Of a stretch of DNA of 64,000 nucleotides, positions 27,387-37,800 are shown piece after piece. The stretch is taken from assembly GCF_024300645.1 (NCBI RefSeq), contig NZ_CP101291.1, positions 1-64,000 of the forward strand, written 5' to 3'. Source of the stretch: Alteromonas sp. LMIT006. Lineage in GTDB: Bacteria; Pseudomonadota; Gammaproteobacteria; Enterobacterales; Alteromonadaceae. The stretch's first letter is position 1, and the number at the start of each line of letters is the position of its first letter. The notes under the pieces were generated by a model. It saw only the letters and a program-made list of their open reading frames with translations. It did not search any database and had not been told where the DNA came from. Made by a program: the position numbers and the translations under genes.

Positions 27387-28619
27387 GTGGATTTTACTTA
27401 TTCAAACAAATGTCAAGAATACTTAAACAAAGTACAAGAATTTATCGACGAGCACATCGCCCCAATAGCATCCGATGTCTACGCATTTATGCACCACCAA
27501 AACAATCATGGTAACTGGCGAGAATGGCAACTTCACCCAGAAGTAGAACGCCTCAAAGTCCTCTGTCGAGAACAAGGGCTGGCGAATTTGTTTTTGCCCG
27601 ATACTGAACTAGGACAAGGTTTAACTACCTTAGAATATGCCCCTCTTGCTGAAGCCATGGGACATTATTTATTTGCTCCTGAGGTATTTAACTGTAATGC
27701 GCCAGATACTGGCAACATGGAAGTGTTATATCATTTTGGTTCAGAAGCACAAAAGACGCAATGGCTCACTCCTCTTCTCAATGGCGAGATCCGTTCGGTG
27801 TTTGGTATGACTGAGCCAGACGTTGCCTCTTCCGATGCCACCAACATGCAGGCCAGCATTGAGTTTGATGGAGATGAGCTGGTGTTAAACGGGCGAAAAT
27901 GGTGGTCTACTGGACTAGGCCATCCAAACGCAAAACTGATTATTTTTATGGGTCTTTCCAATCCTGAAAACGACAGACATGCACAACATTCTATGGTCTT
28001 AGTACCGGTTGATAGCGAAGGTTTAACCATTGAACGCATGCTCACCGCCTACAGCGATTATGACGCACCCTATGGGCATGGACAGATGGTGTTTGAGAAT
28101 GTCAGAGTGCCTAAAGAGAACTTAATTCTCGGCGCAGGCAAAGGTTTTGCCATTGCTCAAGGCCGTCTTGGACCTGGTCGAATTCACCATTGTATGCGCG
28201 CCATTGGCATGGCCGAAGAAGCTTTGTCATTGTCAATGAAGCGGGCTGTATCACGTGAAGCCTTTGGCAAAAAATTATTTGATTTGGGGGGCAATAGCGA
28301 ACGTATTGCCGATGCGCGAATGAAAATTGAGCAAGCTCGCTTACTGACACTGCAAGCTGCATGGAAAATCGATAATTTAGGCGTCAAGAATGCCATGGTC
28401 GATATCAGTGCCATCAAAGTGGTTGTGCCCAATATGCTGCAAGAAGTTGTCGATATGGCCATTCAAATCCACGGTGGTGCAGGTGTTTCAGATGATTTTG
28501 TACTGGCTCGCTTAGCCGGTGCCGCACGAGTATTAAGACTTGCAGATGGGCCAGACGAAGTGCATCGCGCGATGGTCGCTAGATTAGAAAAACGCAAATA
28601 CACAGTGAGCACACGATGA
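27387..28619 (+). CDS. Acyl-CoA dehydrogenase, ACAD10/11-like
   Basis: A 410-aa FAD-dependent dehydrogenase. The start is set at GTG 27387, six bases after GGAG; the in-frame ATG at 27369 would lie upstream of that site. Domain order is the usual helical, beta, helical. Blocks VFGMTEPDVASSDATNM, RLGPGRIHHCMRAIG and IHGGAGVSDD closely resemble ACAD10/11 rather than fatty-acid beta-oxidation dehydrogenases. Its stop overlaps the next gene, an APH-type kinase, by 4 bases. In animal ACAD10/11 both are fused, and in Pseudomonas levulinate degradation (LvaA, LvaC) they are separate genes. The likely substrate is a 4-phosphooxyacyl-CoA made by the kinase; this is inferred. Confidence 0.85.
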   Translation: MDFTYSNKCQEYLNKVQEFIDEHIAPIASDVYAFMHHQNNHGNWREWQLHPEVERLKVLCREQGLANLFLPDTELGQGLTTLEYAPLAEAMGHYLFAPEVFNCNAPDTGNMEVLYHFGSEAQKTQWLTPLLNGEIRSVFGMTEPDVASSDATNMQASIEFDGDELVLNGRKWWSTGLGHPNAKLIIFMGLSNPENDRHAQHSMVLVPVDSEGLTIERMLTAYSDYDAPYGHGQMVFENVRVPKENLILGAGKGFAIAQGRLGPGRIHHCMRAIGMAEEALSLSMKRAVSREAFGKKLFDLGGNSERIADARMKIEQARLLTLQAAWKIDNLGVKNAMVDISAIKVVVPNMLQEVVDMAIQIHGGAGVSDDFVLARLAGAARVLRLADGPDEVHRAMVARLEKRKYTVSTR

Positions 28620-29695
28620 GTCATGCCCAATGGCAAGATCGTGCCCGTTCTGTGAGAAGTGGAGAGGAACTGCCTCTTGATTCGTTGCAACCTTGGTTGC
28701 AAGCGCAATTAGATTTGCCCCATACGGCTCCGGAAGTCACTCAATATAGCGGTGGCGCCTCGAATTGGACGTATTGCTTGAGCTATGCTGAGTGCGAGGT
28801 GATTTTGCGCCGTGCCCCTGCTGGGCGAAAAGCGAAAGGCGCCCACGACATGGCGCGTGAATATCGCTTGCAAAAAGCCCTGGCAGAGGTATTCCCATTT
28901 GTCCCACAAATGCTCGGTGTGTGTCAGGATGATGCGGTGATAGGCAGTGATTTTTATATCATGCAAAAGCTCAACGGCATCATTCCACGAGCGAATTTAC
29001 CCAAAGATCTGGATTTGTCGCGCGATCAGATTGAAAAACTTTGTCTGAACGCGATTGATACACTTATTGCATTACATAAGGTGGATTACGTAAGTGCTGG
29101 CTTAAATGATATTGCTAAGGGAAGTGGCTACGTTTCGCGCCAAATTCACGGCTGGAACGAGCGTTATGTGCAAGCCAAAACATGGCAAGTCCCGTCAGCA
29201 AAAGGGATCCGCGAGTGGCTGGTCGAGAATATGCCGACCACCGAAACCATTTGTCTTACCCACAATGATTTTCGCTTTGATAACTTGGTTTTGGATTTAG
29301 ACGACCCAACACGCATTATTGGCGTCCTAGATTGGGAACTTGCGACTTTAGGTGATCCACTCATGGATTTGGGCAACTCTCTAGCCTATTGGGTAGAAGC
29401 GGGTGATGATCGCATTGCACAAGGGACACGCCGTCAACCTACTCATCTGCCGGGCATGCTAACTCGGCAAGAAGTCATCGAATATTATGCAGAGAAAACC
29501 GGCGCAGATGTATCCAATATGACATTTTATCAAGTGTACGGTTTGTTTCGCTTAGCGGCGATTGTGCAGCAAATTTATTATCGCTATCATCACAAGCAAA
29601 CGCGAAACAAGTCGTTTCGACATTTGTGGTTTTTTAACCATTATTTACAACATCGTTGCCGCCAATTGATCAATCGACACGGTATATCAGCGTAA
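28616..29695 (+). CDS. APH-family phosphotransferase (ACAD11 kinase-like / LvaA-like)
   Basis: A 359-aa kinase of the aminoglycoside phosphotransferase fold. Nucleotide-binding N-lobe: NWTYCLSY and the Lys in RKAKGAHDM. Catalytic loop: LTHNDFRFDNLVLD. Metal-binding segment: GVLDWELATLGDPLMDLG. These blocks are those of the ACAD10/11 kinase domain, which phosphorylates 4-hydroxyacyl-CoAs, not of antibiotic kinases. It overlaps the dehydrogenase gene by ATGA and is followed 33 bases later by an SDR gene. Confidence 0.85.
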   Translation: MSHAQWQDRARSVRSGEELPLDSLQPWLQAQLDLPHTAPEVTQYSGGASNWTYCLSYAECEVILRRAPAGRKAKGAHDMAREYRLQKALAEVFPFVPQMLGVCQDDAVIGSDFYIMQKLNGIIPRANLPKDLDLSRDQIEKLCLNAIDTLIALHKVDYVSAGLNDIAKGSGYVSRQIHGWNERYVQAKTWQVPSAKGIREWLVENMPTTETICLTHNDFRFDNLVLDLDDPTRIIGVLDWELATLGDPLMDLGNSLAYWVEAGDDRIAQGTRRQPTHLPGMLTRQEVIEYYAEKTGADVSNMTFYQVYGLFRLAAIVQQIYYRYHHKQTRNKSFRHLWFFNHYLQHRCRQLINRHGISA

Positions 29696-29728
29696 TAAGC
29701 ATGCATAAAACAACAAAAAGGAAGCACC

Positions 29729-30475
29729 ATGCGACAGAATATTTTAATCACCGGAGCCAGTTCAGGATTGGGCTATGGCATGGCCATCGAATTTGCCAAG
29801 ATGGGGAGAAACCTTGCATTATGTGCTCGTCGGGTGGAAAGATTAGATGAACTCAAAGCCGAACTTAATCACATCAATCCCAATATTAAGGTGGTTTGCA
29901 AAGCGTTAGATGTTAACGAACACGACGATGTGTTTAAAGTATTTAAACAGTTTGATGATGAGATGGGCGGGCTTGATCGGATCATTGTCAATGCTGGGAT
30001 GGGCAAAGGCGCTTCAATTGGGACTGGGTATTTTTATGCCAACAAGCAGACCGCAACGACCAATTTTGTTTCGGCATTAGCGCAGATGGAAGCGGCAATG
30101 GAGCTATTTCGGCAGCGCAACGCCGGACATCTGGTGACTATTTCATCCGTGAGTGCAGTCAGCCCCTATCGTCGAGCGTTAACCGTGTATGCCGCAACCA
30201 AGGCAGCGCTGACATCCATGACGCTCGGGCTGGCAATTGATGTGATGAACACCCCAATCAAAATAACCGCTATCCATCCAGGCTTCATTCGCTCGGAAAT
30301 CAACGAGAAAGTCAAAAAAGTCCCCTTTATCGTGGATACCGAAACGGGGTGTAAAGCCATGGTCAAAGCGATAGAGAAAGAAGGGGAAAGCTATTTTGTG
30401 CCCGCTTGGCCGTGGGCGTGGCTGCAGTATATTTTGCGTATTGCACCCAAATCCATTCTCAAGAAAATGAGTTAG
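29729..30475 (+). CDS. Short-chain dehydrogenase/reductase
   Basis: A 248-aa NAD(P)-dependent oxidoreductase. The Rossmann motif is TGASSGLG (8-15), NAG at 88-90, catalytic S140, Y154 and K158 in YAATK. A cofactor preference for NADPH is suggested by the arginines after beta-strand two (CARRVERL). AAGGAAG lies before the ATG. It sits in the ACAD-kinase cluster, where the Pseudomonas lva route also has an SDR (LvaD). The last residues (about 222-248) are hydrophobic and may touch the membrane. Confidence 0.9.
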   Translation: MRQNILITGASSGLGYGMAIEFAKMGRNLALCARRVERLDELKAELNHINPNIKVVCKALDVNEHDDVFKVFKQFDDEMGGLDRIIVNAGMGKGASIGTGYFYANKQTATTNFVSALAQMEAAMELFRQRNAGHLVTISSVSAVSPYRRALTVYAATKAALTSMTLGLAIDVMNTPIKITAIHPGFIRSEINEKVKKVPFIVDTETGCKAMVKAIEKEGESYFVPAWPWAWLQYILRIAPKSILKKMS

Positions 30476-30483
30476 GAACGACG

Positions 30484-31365
30484 ATGGAAGCTTCTTTTTT
30501 TACCCAAGTGTTACTGCCGTTGTCTCTTGCTGTCATTATGTTTGGGATGGGGCTATCTCTCACTGTAAGTGACTTTAGACGATTATTACAAACGCCAAAA
30601 GCGGTATTTTTAGGTTTGTTTGGACAATTAATCGTTCTACCGGTTGTGGCGATTGGGCTTATCTACATATTTGCGGTACCTGCGCATATCGCAGTAGGGA
30701 TTATGATTTTGGCGGCATGCCCAGGTGGCACATCATCGAATCTATTGGCGCAAATTGCACGTGCCAATCTTGCGTTATCCGTCTCGTTAACAGCCATTAC
30801 AACTGTGTTTTGTATTATCACGACACCATTGCTCATCAAATGGGGGATCAGTCTGTTTTCTGATACACCTGATGAGCAATTTTCACTAATCAAAACCTCA
30901 TTAAGCCTACTCGTCATCTCCTTGATACCCATTGCTATAGGCATGATGATCCGACGTTTTGCTCAAGGGTTTGCTTTGCGTTCCGAAGGCTTTTTTAGGC
31001 ACTTATCGACTTTTTTCCTGTTCTCGATGATCGCAAAAATTGCCTATGACGAACGAGAGATGCTGATGGACTCGTTTCCAACGATATTTATTTTTACGCT
31101 TTCATTGAATCTAATCGCCACACTGGCTGGTGTATTATTGGCAAAATTGGGCAAACTCAAGGTTCACGATGCAGTGACTCTGGGCATTGAAGTCGGTACT
31201 CAGAATGGCTCAATGGCTATTTTAATTGCGGTGACATTTTTAAGTAATTCGCAATACGCTATTGCCGGTGGTGTTTATGGAGTATCCATGTATCTCGGCG
31301 CATTGCTTCTTATTATTCTGAAACGCAAAGGACTGCTCGACAAATTGGGTTTCGTTACAAATTAA
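30484..31365 (+). CDS. Bile acid:sodium symporter family (BASS) transporter
   Basis: A 293-aa inner-membrane protein with about ten helices; the signature ACPGGTSSNLL is near residue 80. BASS proteins import organic anions with sodium. The start is ATG 30484, preceded by AGGA that overlaps the SDR stop; the longer in-frame reading from 30406 overlaps the SDR gene. As the last gene of the ACAD-kinase-SDR cluster it could import the acid substrate, an inference from position. Confidence 0.85.
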   Translation: MEASFFTQVLLPLSLAVIMFGMGLSLTVSDFRRLLQTPKAVFLGLFGQLIVLPVVAIGLIYIFAVPAHIAVGIMILAACPGGTSSNLLAQIARANLALSVSLTAITTVFCIITTPLLIKWGISLFSDTPDEQFSLIKTSLSLLVISLIPIAIGMMIRRFAQGFALRSEGFFRHLSTFFLFSMIAKIAYDEREMLMDSFPTIFIFTLSLNLIATLAGVLLAKLGKLKVHDAVTLGIEVGTQNGSMAILIAVTFLSNSQYAIAGGVYGVSMYLGALLLIILKRKGLLDKLGFVTN

Positions 31366-31402
31366 TCCCATTGTTTGATCGTATATTCATTGGCATTTCA
31401 GC

Positions 31403-31443
31403 ATCCCTCTAGTACTCTATAAACAGAGAATGAATAGAGGGAT
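31403..31443 (+). promoter_or_regulatory. Inverted repeat masking the ribosome binding site of the serine hydrolase gene
   Basis: ATCCCTCTA (31403-31411) and TAGAGGGAT (31435-31443) are perfect 9-bp complements. The right arm contains the AGAGGG Shine-Dalgarno of the gene starting at 31447, so the transcript could hide it in a hairpin. Confidence 0.5.
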
Positions 31444-31446
31444 ATT

Positions 31447-33093
31447 ATGCTGGGTCGTTGGTCAATTGGATTGGTTTCTTTAGGTTTGCTATGTGGTTTT
31501 GCCGCCACTGCTCAAGAGGCAAAGCTTAGCCATAATTTGGCAACACAAATCACATCTATTCACCCAAACCCCAACCCAGAGCTTATTACCCCTGATTCAC
31601 TCAGAAGAGTTGTTGATAAAGCACTACAAACGTTTCACACCCCAGGCGTCGCGGTTGGCATCAGTCACCAAGGTCAAATCGTGCATGCCCAAGGTTATGG
31701 CCATCGCGACTTAGCCAATGAATTACCGGTCAATCCGTTTACTTACTTTCGCTTAGCGTCCACTTCAAAAGCGTTTACCGCTGCGTCAGTCGCAATTTTG
31801 GTGGATGAAGGCAAATTAGCATGGGATGACCACGTGATAGATCACTTGCCAGATTTTCGCTTGCATGATCCGTATGTCACTCGAGAATTTCGTATCATTG
31901 ATTTGCTCACTCATCGCAGTGGCCTTGATGACGGTGCAGGGGATGCGATGATTTGGCCTGAACCGTCAGGATTCACTCGCGGTGAAGTCATTCATAATTT
32001 ACGTTATTTAACCCCGCGTTTTTCCTTTAGACAAACCTATAGTTATTCAAATGTACTGTATATCACCGCAGCTGAAATCGTGGCAAAAGTAGCCCAAATG
32101 CCGTGGGCGCAATTTATTGACGAGCGGATTTTCCAACCTCTAGACATGGAGTGTTATGCTGGTGATATGCCATTAAATGCTTTAAACAATGTGGCAAAGG
32201 GGTATGGTCATAATGACGAACGTGGGATTTATCCCATTCCACGCAACGAAATTCAAGGCAAAGAGCTGATGTCCGCCGCCGCAGGCGGTTTGGTCTGCCA
32301 TGTTGATGGGATGCTCAAATGGATCGAAGCGCTGTTAAACGATGCCAAAGCCCCAAATGGCGAAATGATATTCAGTAGCAAAGCATTAGCCAATATGTGG
32401 CGTTCTCACACCTTATTGAATGTTTCGAGTACCGCTCGCAATCTGCACAAAACCCATTTTAGAGCTTATGGCATTGGTTGGCGCAAAGAAAACATCTACG
32501 GCTATGAGATGCTGTCTCACACCGGAACACTTTCAGGATATCAGGCTTATGTAGCGTTAATTCCAGAATTTGAACTCGGCGTGGTCGTGCTCAATAACGG
32601 TTCCAATTATGGTGTGCGTTCATCTATTATGCAAAGTATCATTAAATCAGTAATGCCTGAGGCGCCACCGATGGATTGGGTAGATTATTATGTTGAGCGG
32701 CAAGCCAAAGCCGAAGCACGATGGCTCGAGCAATATGGTGAAAAACCCGAAGGTAGAGGAAAAGTCAACCTGGCAGCGTCTGCTTATTTTGGTGAATACC
32801 AGAGTGAGTGGTACGGCACCATGCGGGTATTTGCAGATGAGCAAAATACCATTCGTCTAGTATCTGAACGAATGGCTACCCTCACTGGCACGCTAGAGCC
32901 TTTTGCTGATCACTCTTGGGTCGTGCGTTGGGACAATCAAAACGCGGCATCTGATGCCTTTGTACACTTTGTCGTAAACCCCAAACAAGAAGTTATGCAC
33001 TTTACGCTGCATCCTTTTCAAAACAAAATCGAAGACGATCATAATTGGCGTGACATGACGTTTATCAAACTAGTGATGAACGACACGGAGTAA
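31447..33093 (+). CDS. Exported serine hydrolase (beta-lactamase class C / PBP4*-like)
   Basis: A 548-aa periplasmic hydrolase. A signal peptide covers 1-22 (ending ATAQ). The beta-lactamase domain (about 50-400) has S105-T-S-K108, YSN in TYSYSNVLY and the third motif HTGTLSGY. A C-terminal domain of about 120 residues resembles DUF3471. Family members include esterases and peptidases; the substrate is unknown. tamA starts 5 bases after its stop, so the genes may be cotranscribed. Confidence 0.85.
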   Translation: MLGRWSIGLVSLGLLCGFAATAQEAKLSHNLATQITSIHPNPNPELITPDSLRRVVDKALQTFHTPGVAVGISHQGQIVHAQGYGHRDLANELPVNPFTYFRLASTSKAFTAASVAILVDEGKLAWDDHVIDHLPDFRLHDPYVTREFRIIDLLTHRSGLDDGAGDAMIWPEPSGFTRGEVIHNLRYLTPRFSFRQTYSYSNVLYITAAEIVAKVAQMPWAQFIDERIFQPLDMECYAGDMPLNALNNVAKGYGHNDERGIYPIPRNEIQGKELMSAAAGGLVCHVDGMLKWIEALLNDAKAPNGEMIFSSKALANMWRSHTLLNVSSTARNLHKTHFRAYGIGWRKENIYGYEMLSHTGTLSGYQAYVALIPEFELGVVVLNNGSNYGVRSSIMQSIIKSVMPEAPPMDWVDYYVERQAKAEARWLEQYGEKPEGRGKVNLAASAYFGEYQSEWYGTMRVFADEQNTIRLVSERMATLTGTLEPFADHSWVVRWDNQNAASDAFVHFVVNPKQEVMHFTLHPFQNKIEDDHNWRDMTFIKLVMNDTE

Positions 33094-33097
33094 GAAT

Positions 33098-34843
33098 ATG
33101 AAATTCTGGGCATGGAGTTGCCTTTTTTTGACTTCTCTAGCAGTAGCTCAAGTCAATATACAATGGCACCACCCCCCTCCATCAGAGGTTAAAAACAACA
33201 TTGAAATCGCGTTAAAGACCTACTCGGGCTTCGCTGATTGTGACTCAATCAGTCCTCTCGAGCTTGCCCAACAGCGCCAGTCTTTGGGTAGTTTATTGCT
33301 CGATTCGTTTCATGCGTTTGGGTATTTCGATGCTCAATTTACTGAGTTGGAGATGAGCAGTTCGACCCAATGTAATACTTGGTCGGCCACTCTGCGGTTG
33401 GGCGAGCGCGCTCAGCTTTATGCCATTGAGGTTGACGCCGATTCAGCACTCTATGACGACCCAGTGCTCACCAAACGCTATACAGAATTGACGCAACACG
33501 TTGGCAAGCGTTTTAGTCAAAAACATTATACTGCCTTCAAAGATGATATTTACAGTCTAGCAATTGCACGTGGCTATTTTGATATCACAATGGGTCAAAG
33601 TCAGATTGTCGTCGCACAAAACAATCGTGATATCACTTTGCGCTATGATTTTGAGTTTGGCGATAGATATGTCATCAATGCATTGGAACTTCCTGCTAAC
33701 ACCATCAATCAAGCTTTACTCAATAATATTATTGAGCTCAAGCTAGGTGAGCCCTATGCATTGGAACGTATCAACGAGATGCGCAATGCCTTAAATCGCT
33801 CGGGGTATTTTGCAACGGTACAAATCCGGCCAGACCTGGCCAATCGACGTGATGGCAAAATTAATCTCATCGCCACATTAACTGAAAAGCCCAAACACCA
33901 AGTCGAATACGGTATCGGCTTCTCAACCGATGTCGGTCCACGCGCGTCGGTTTCATGGAAACGCGCCAGATTAAATGACAGTGGTCATAGTATACGCTTA
34001 TCCTCCAAAGTATCCGCTCCCGAGCAACAAATCAGCGCGACGTATAAGGTCCCTTTGGCTAATCCAAATCGCGAATACATTAACTATCAACTTGGACTTG
34101 AACGAACTGACTTCAATGACAGCGAAGGCTTATCCTTGAGTTTAGGGGCAACCCGATTTTTCCCAGTCGGTCATTTTCATGAACGCCTTAACGACTGGCA
34201 TGCCAGTATATTTTCTCGGTACACATACTCAGACTTTACCCAAGCGGATGTCAATGCCAACACTAAATTATGGTACTTAGGTGGGAGTTTGCATTATTTA
34301 CAAACCGACGATATGTTATTTCCGTCAACCGGTGAGCGACATGATCTAACGCTAGAAACTGCTCAGAATAGTTTATTGAGTGATTTTACGGTGTATCGTC
34401 TTACGGCTCAAACCAAGTGGTTAAGACCATTATCAAGCGCTTGGACATGGCTCGGGATCTGGCGCGCAGGCTGGATGGACACAGATGATTTTACTCGTAC
34501 TCCGAGCGAACAACGCTTTTATTTGGGCGGTGACCAAAGCATTCGTGGGTTTGGCTACAAAGACATCGCACCTAGAGATACAAATGGTGCTTTGCTTGGT
34601 GGCGAGCAAAGCGTATCGACCCAACAAGAACTCATATATCAAATTAATGACTCATGGGGCGTAGCCGGATTCTTCGATACGGCTCAAATCAGTTACAATG
34701 CTCAATCCTTGTCTGCCTCTAGTGTTGGATTGGGGGCGATTTGGCGCTCATCCTTGGGCCCTGTGCGTTTGTATGCTGCCCGAGGCAGCAGTACTGCAGA
34801 GTCTACTTGGCGACTGCACATTTTGTTGGGGCCGGTATTATGA
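33098..34843 (+). CDS. tamA: Translocation and assembly module subunit TamA
   Basis: A 581-aa Omp85-family outer-membrane protein, near E. coli TamA in size (577 aa). A signal peptide covers 1-17, three POTRA-type domains about 25-265, and the beta-barrel from about 270 to the C-terminus. The Omp85 lid-lock motif appears as RFYLGGDQSIRGF. The stop overlaps the tamB start (ATGA). TamA and TamB span the envelope and help move lipids and insert outer-membrane proteins. Confidence 0.92.
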   Translation: MKFWAWSCLFLTSLAVAQVNIQWHHPPPSEVKNNIEIALKTYSGFADCDSISPLELAQQRQSLGSLLLDSFHAFGYFDAQFTELEMSSSTQCNTWSATLRLGERAQLYAIEVDADSALYDDPVLTKRYTELTQHVGKRFSQKHYTAFKDDIYSLAIARGYFDITMGQSQIVVAQNNRDITLRYDFEFGDRYVINALELPANTINQALLNNIIELKLGEPYALERINEMRNALNRSGYFATVQIRPDLANRRDGKINLIATLTEKPKHQVEYGIGFSTDVGPRASVSWKRARLNDSGHSIRLSSKVSAPEQQISATYKVPLANPNREYINYQLGLERTDFNDSEGLSLSLGATRFFPVGHFHERLNDWHASIFSRYTYSDFTQADVNANTKLWYLGGSLHYLQTDDMLFPSTGERHDLTLETAQNSLLSDFTVYRLTAQTKWLRPLSSAWTWLGIWRAGWMDTDDFTRTPSEQRFYLGGDQSIRGFGYKDIAPRDTNGALLGGEQSVSTQQELIYQINDSWGVAGFFDTAQISYNAQSLSASSVGLGAIWRSSLGPVRLYAARGSSTAESTWRLHILLGPVL

Positions 34844-37800
34844 CGACAGACAATGCTGTTGCAAAACAGGTCACTCCCCCGCATTGGCGCTGGCTACGAC
34901 GCTTGCTATGGACCCTATTTGCTTTAACCCTTGTAACATTAAGTTTATTGGTTGGTTTGCTTAATTCAAACTTAGGTACATTAGCGATTAAGCAAGCCCT
35001 TGAACGCATAGATTGGGTCAGCGTTGAACAGATTGATGGGACGATTTTTCATGGTATGCGCTGGCGTAATGTCCGTGTCGCGCATCCAGCTCTATCGGGA
35101 CAGATCACGCAACTAGACTTTGCGCTATCGCCCATTTGTCTATGGCAAAAGCAAATTTGTCTGGAACAACTGTTTATTGAATCAGCCAGTTTTCAGCTTG
35201 AAGATAATACCACCATCAATTTAGCAAACTGGTCTGCTCTGGTTAACATTAATCTGGAAAATGGCATTGTCATTTATCCTACGCAAATCCAAGGTGACGA
35301 GCTACATGTTTATCTACCTGATAGTCAACCGCTTTCATCAATAGCTGCAGCACCGTCCCCATCGTTCGACTTTAGCTCAAAAGAAGCAATTATTGAGCAA
35401 ATAGAGACCGGAATTGAAACGATTTTCCAGGCCGTTCAGTATTATCAAACAACGCTCTCCAAAACCACTGACTTCGAGTTTAGCCCCGAGCAACTGCAAA
35501 ACGCACTGCCAAAACTAGTTTGGCCTGTATTGGCAGAAGACATTGCACTCTCTATCAGTTCGTTTGCCGTAGTACAAAACCAAACATCCGTTATACCTGA
35601 GAGTATGGTTAAAGGTCACTTTGCACTGACTGAACAACTCAGCATAAAATCGATACTTGTCAGTAACCAATATGGGGAGCTTAATGGTAACGCGACTCTT
35701 GGACCAGACTATAATGTGCGTGCGGATCTTAGCTTATACATCAACGGTCTTTCACTGCCGATTGAAAATGTTGTATTTGCATTAGATGGCTATCTGCTCT
35801 CGCCAGCAATTGCATTTGACACCACTGGCCAATTCATAAGTAATGGGCACTTAAGAGTTGATTTGACTGATAGAGCCATACCCGTCGATGTCTCTCTGAC
35901 TTGGGATAGATTTGTAGAACAAATAAATGATATTCAGATTGACCTTGCCCCAGGTATCTTAATCATACAGGGCAATCGCTATCAAGCTAAAGCAGAGATT
36001 GATGTGTTTTTAGAGCACGTAGTTCAAGAAGATAAATTGGCGATTACTGGAATCAATATTGACTGTTCGCTATCGGTAAGTCTTACTCAATTAAACACGC
36101 AAGATTGCGGTGTTGGCCTAGGCAATACGTACATACCATTGAACCTCCTAATCGACGCTAGAGAGAGTCTGGCCTTCACTGTTACGACGCAGTTCGCTCT
36201 AAACCAACAAAGTGATCTGTTTCAATGGCGCATTCAGGGCACTCCTCTTAAAAATTATTGGCAAGGCTTTTTACTCGATACCTATACGGCTGATATTTCA
36301 ATTACCCAAGATTCGTTTTCCTTGCGTCACACACTTACTGGTGAACTTGGTAAACCACTATCAGTGCATAATGACATGACCGCTGAGCTATTTAATGATG
36401 CGATAAAAATAGACATTTCCAAGCTCAACCTGAGTTACGGTGAGGAAAATCTGGAATTAGCCTCTTTTAGCAGTGCGTTGAATGGTCAAACACTGACTCT
36501 TTCTCCAGTGCAGATTGATTTATATTCTTCAAATAATAGGGTGAGTAGATTATCCGTTACGCTTGATCCTCTGGTATTTGAGCAGATGGATTTAGGAGCA
36601 GAGATTATTTTGGATGACACTGGACTGGCTGAAATTTTCAATTTGGTAAACGGATATTTAACTACGCCAATTCAAATTCACACCGATGCATCAGTTGCGC
36701 TAGAAACGCGCTTGCAATGGAAGGACTATCAGCTCAAAGCAAATACCAATTTACGGGTATCACCAAGTACTTGGGCACTAACTCCAACTTTGCAATTTGT
36801 TTTAGAAGAAGCTCAAATTAAGGGAGACGTAAAGTGGGATATTGAACAGCCTATCAGTACGGCTCAAATCCGTTCACGTGGGCAAATTACCGGCCAAAAT
36901 TTAGGTCAAATTGAACTTGAAATCGACTTCCTAAATACGCTAGCCGTGTATGCTCAGTTGAAAGAAGTAAATTTAGCAATATTCTCTGACTTAGTGCCTA
37001 TGTTTGAGGATTTTAGTGGGTTGGCCTCAGCAAATATTGCGTTACGACAGTTCGATAATGATTTGAATATTAACGGTGTGGTCATAGTACCTGCACTGAA
37101 TCTTGAGCTTGATAAACTGCCCGAGTCACATATTCAATCACACCCTGACCTTGTATTCATCCAGCCACAAAAACAGATCTTTAGCCTTGAGGAAAGTGAT
37201 AAATTCAGTATGCCATTTGGCATTAACCTTGATATCAATGCCATCATCGACCCACTTAAACGTCAAAAAGTACGATTAAAGGCGTTTGACTTTGCCACAT
37301 CTCTACATGGTGCGCTAAACGTACGCCTTGAGGGCACAAACTTAGCGGTATTGGGGGATCTCAATCTAACTGATGGTTTGTACCAAGCATATGGTCAAGA
37401 TTTATTGGTGCGGCGCGGAGTGTTGAATTTTACGGGTCCGGTTGGTTTGCCATATATATCACTAGAAGCCATTCGCAACCCAAAAACCATGAACGAAGAC
37501 GTCATTGCAGGGATTAGAGTTCAAGGTTTGAGCCAGAATTTACGCGCAGAGCTATTCAGTGAACCTGAATTTGAAAATCCCAATATTTTGTCTTACCTGA
37601 TTCGCGGCAAAGAGCTCAATGCTGCATCAGATGAAAACTCGTCTGTGGTGATTACTAATGCCCTGCTCGGTTTTGGTCTGGGGCAAAGCGAGAGTGCATT
37701 GTCGCGCTTGGGTAGTTCATTAGGGGTGGACAACTTACAATTGTCGACTCAAGGTGCTGGCGAGCAAACCCAAATAGGTGTTAGCGGTAAGCTCAATGAG

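Noticed and set aside
28616-29695. Antibiotic resistance by an aminoglycoside phosphotransferase
   Set aside because: The motifs match the ACAD10/11 kinase branch, and the gene overlaps an acyl-CoA dehydrogenase gene.
34741-34839. An upstream extension of tamB
   Set aside because: It overlaps the tamA barrel end; the ATG at 34840 overlapping the tamA stop gives the proper N-terminal anchor.
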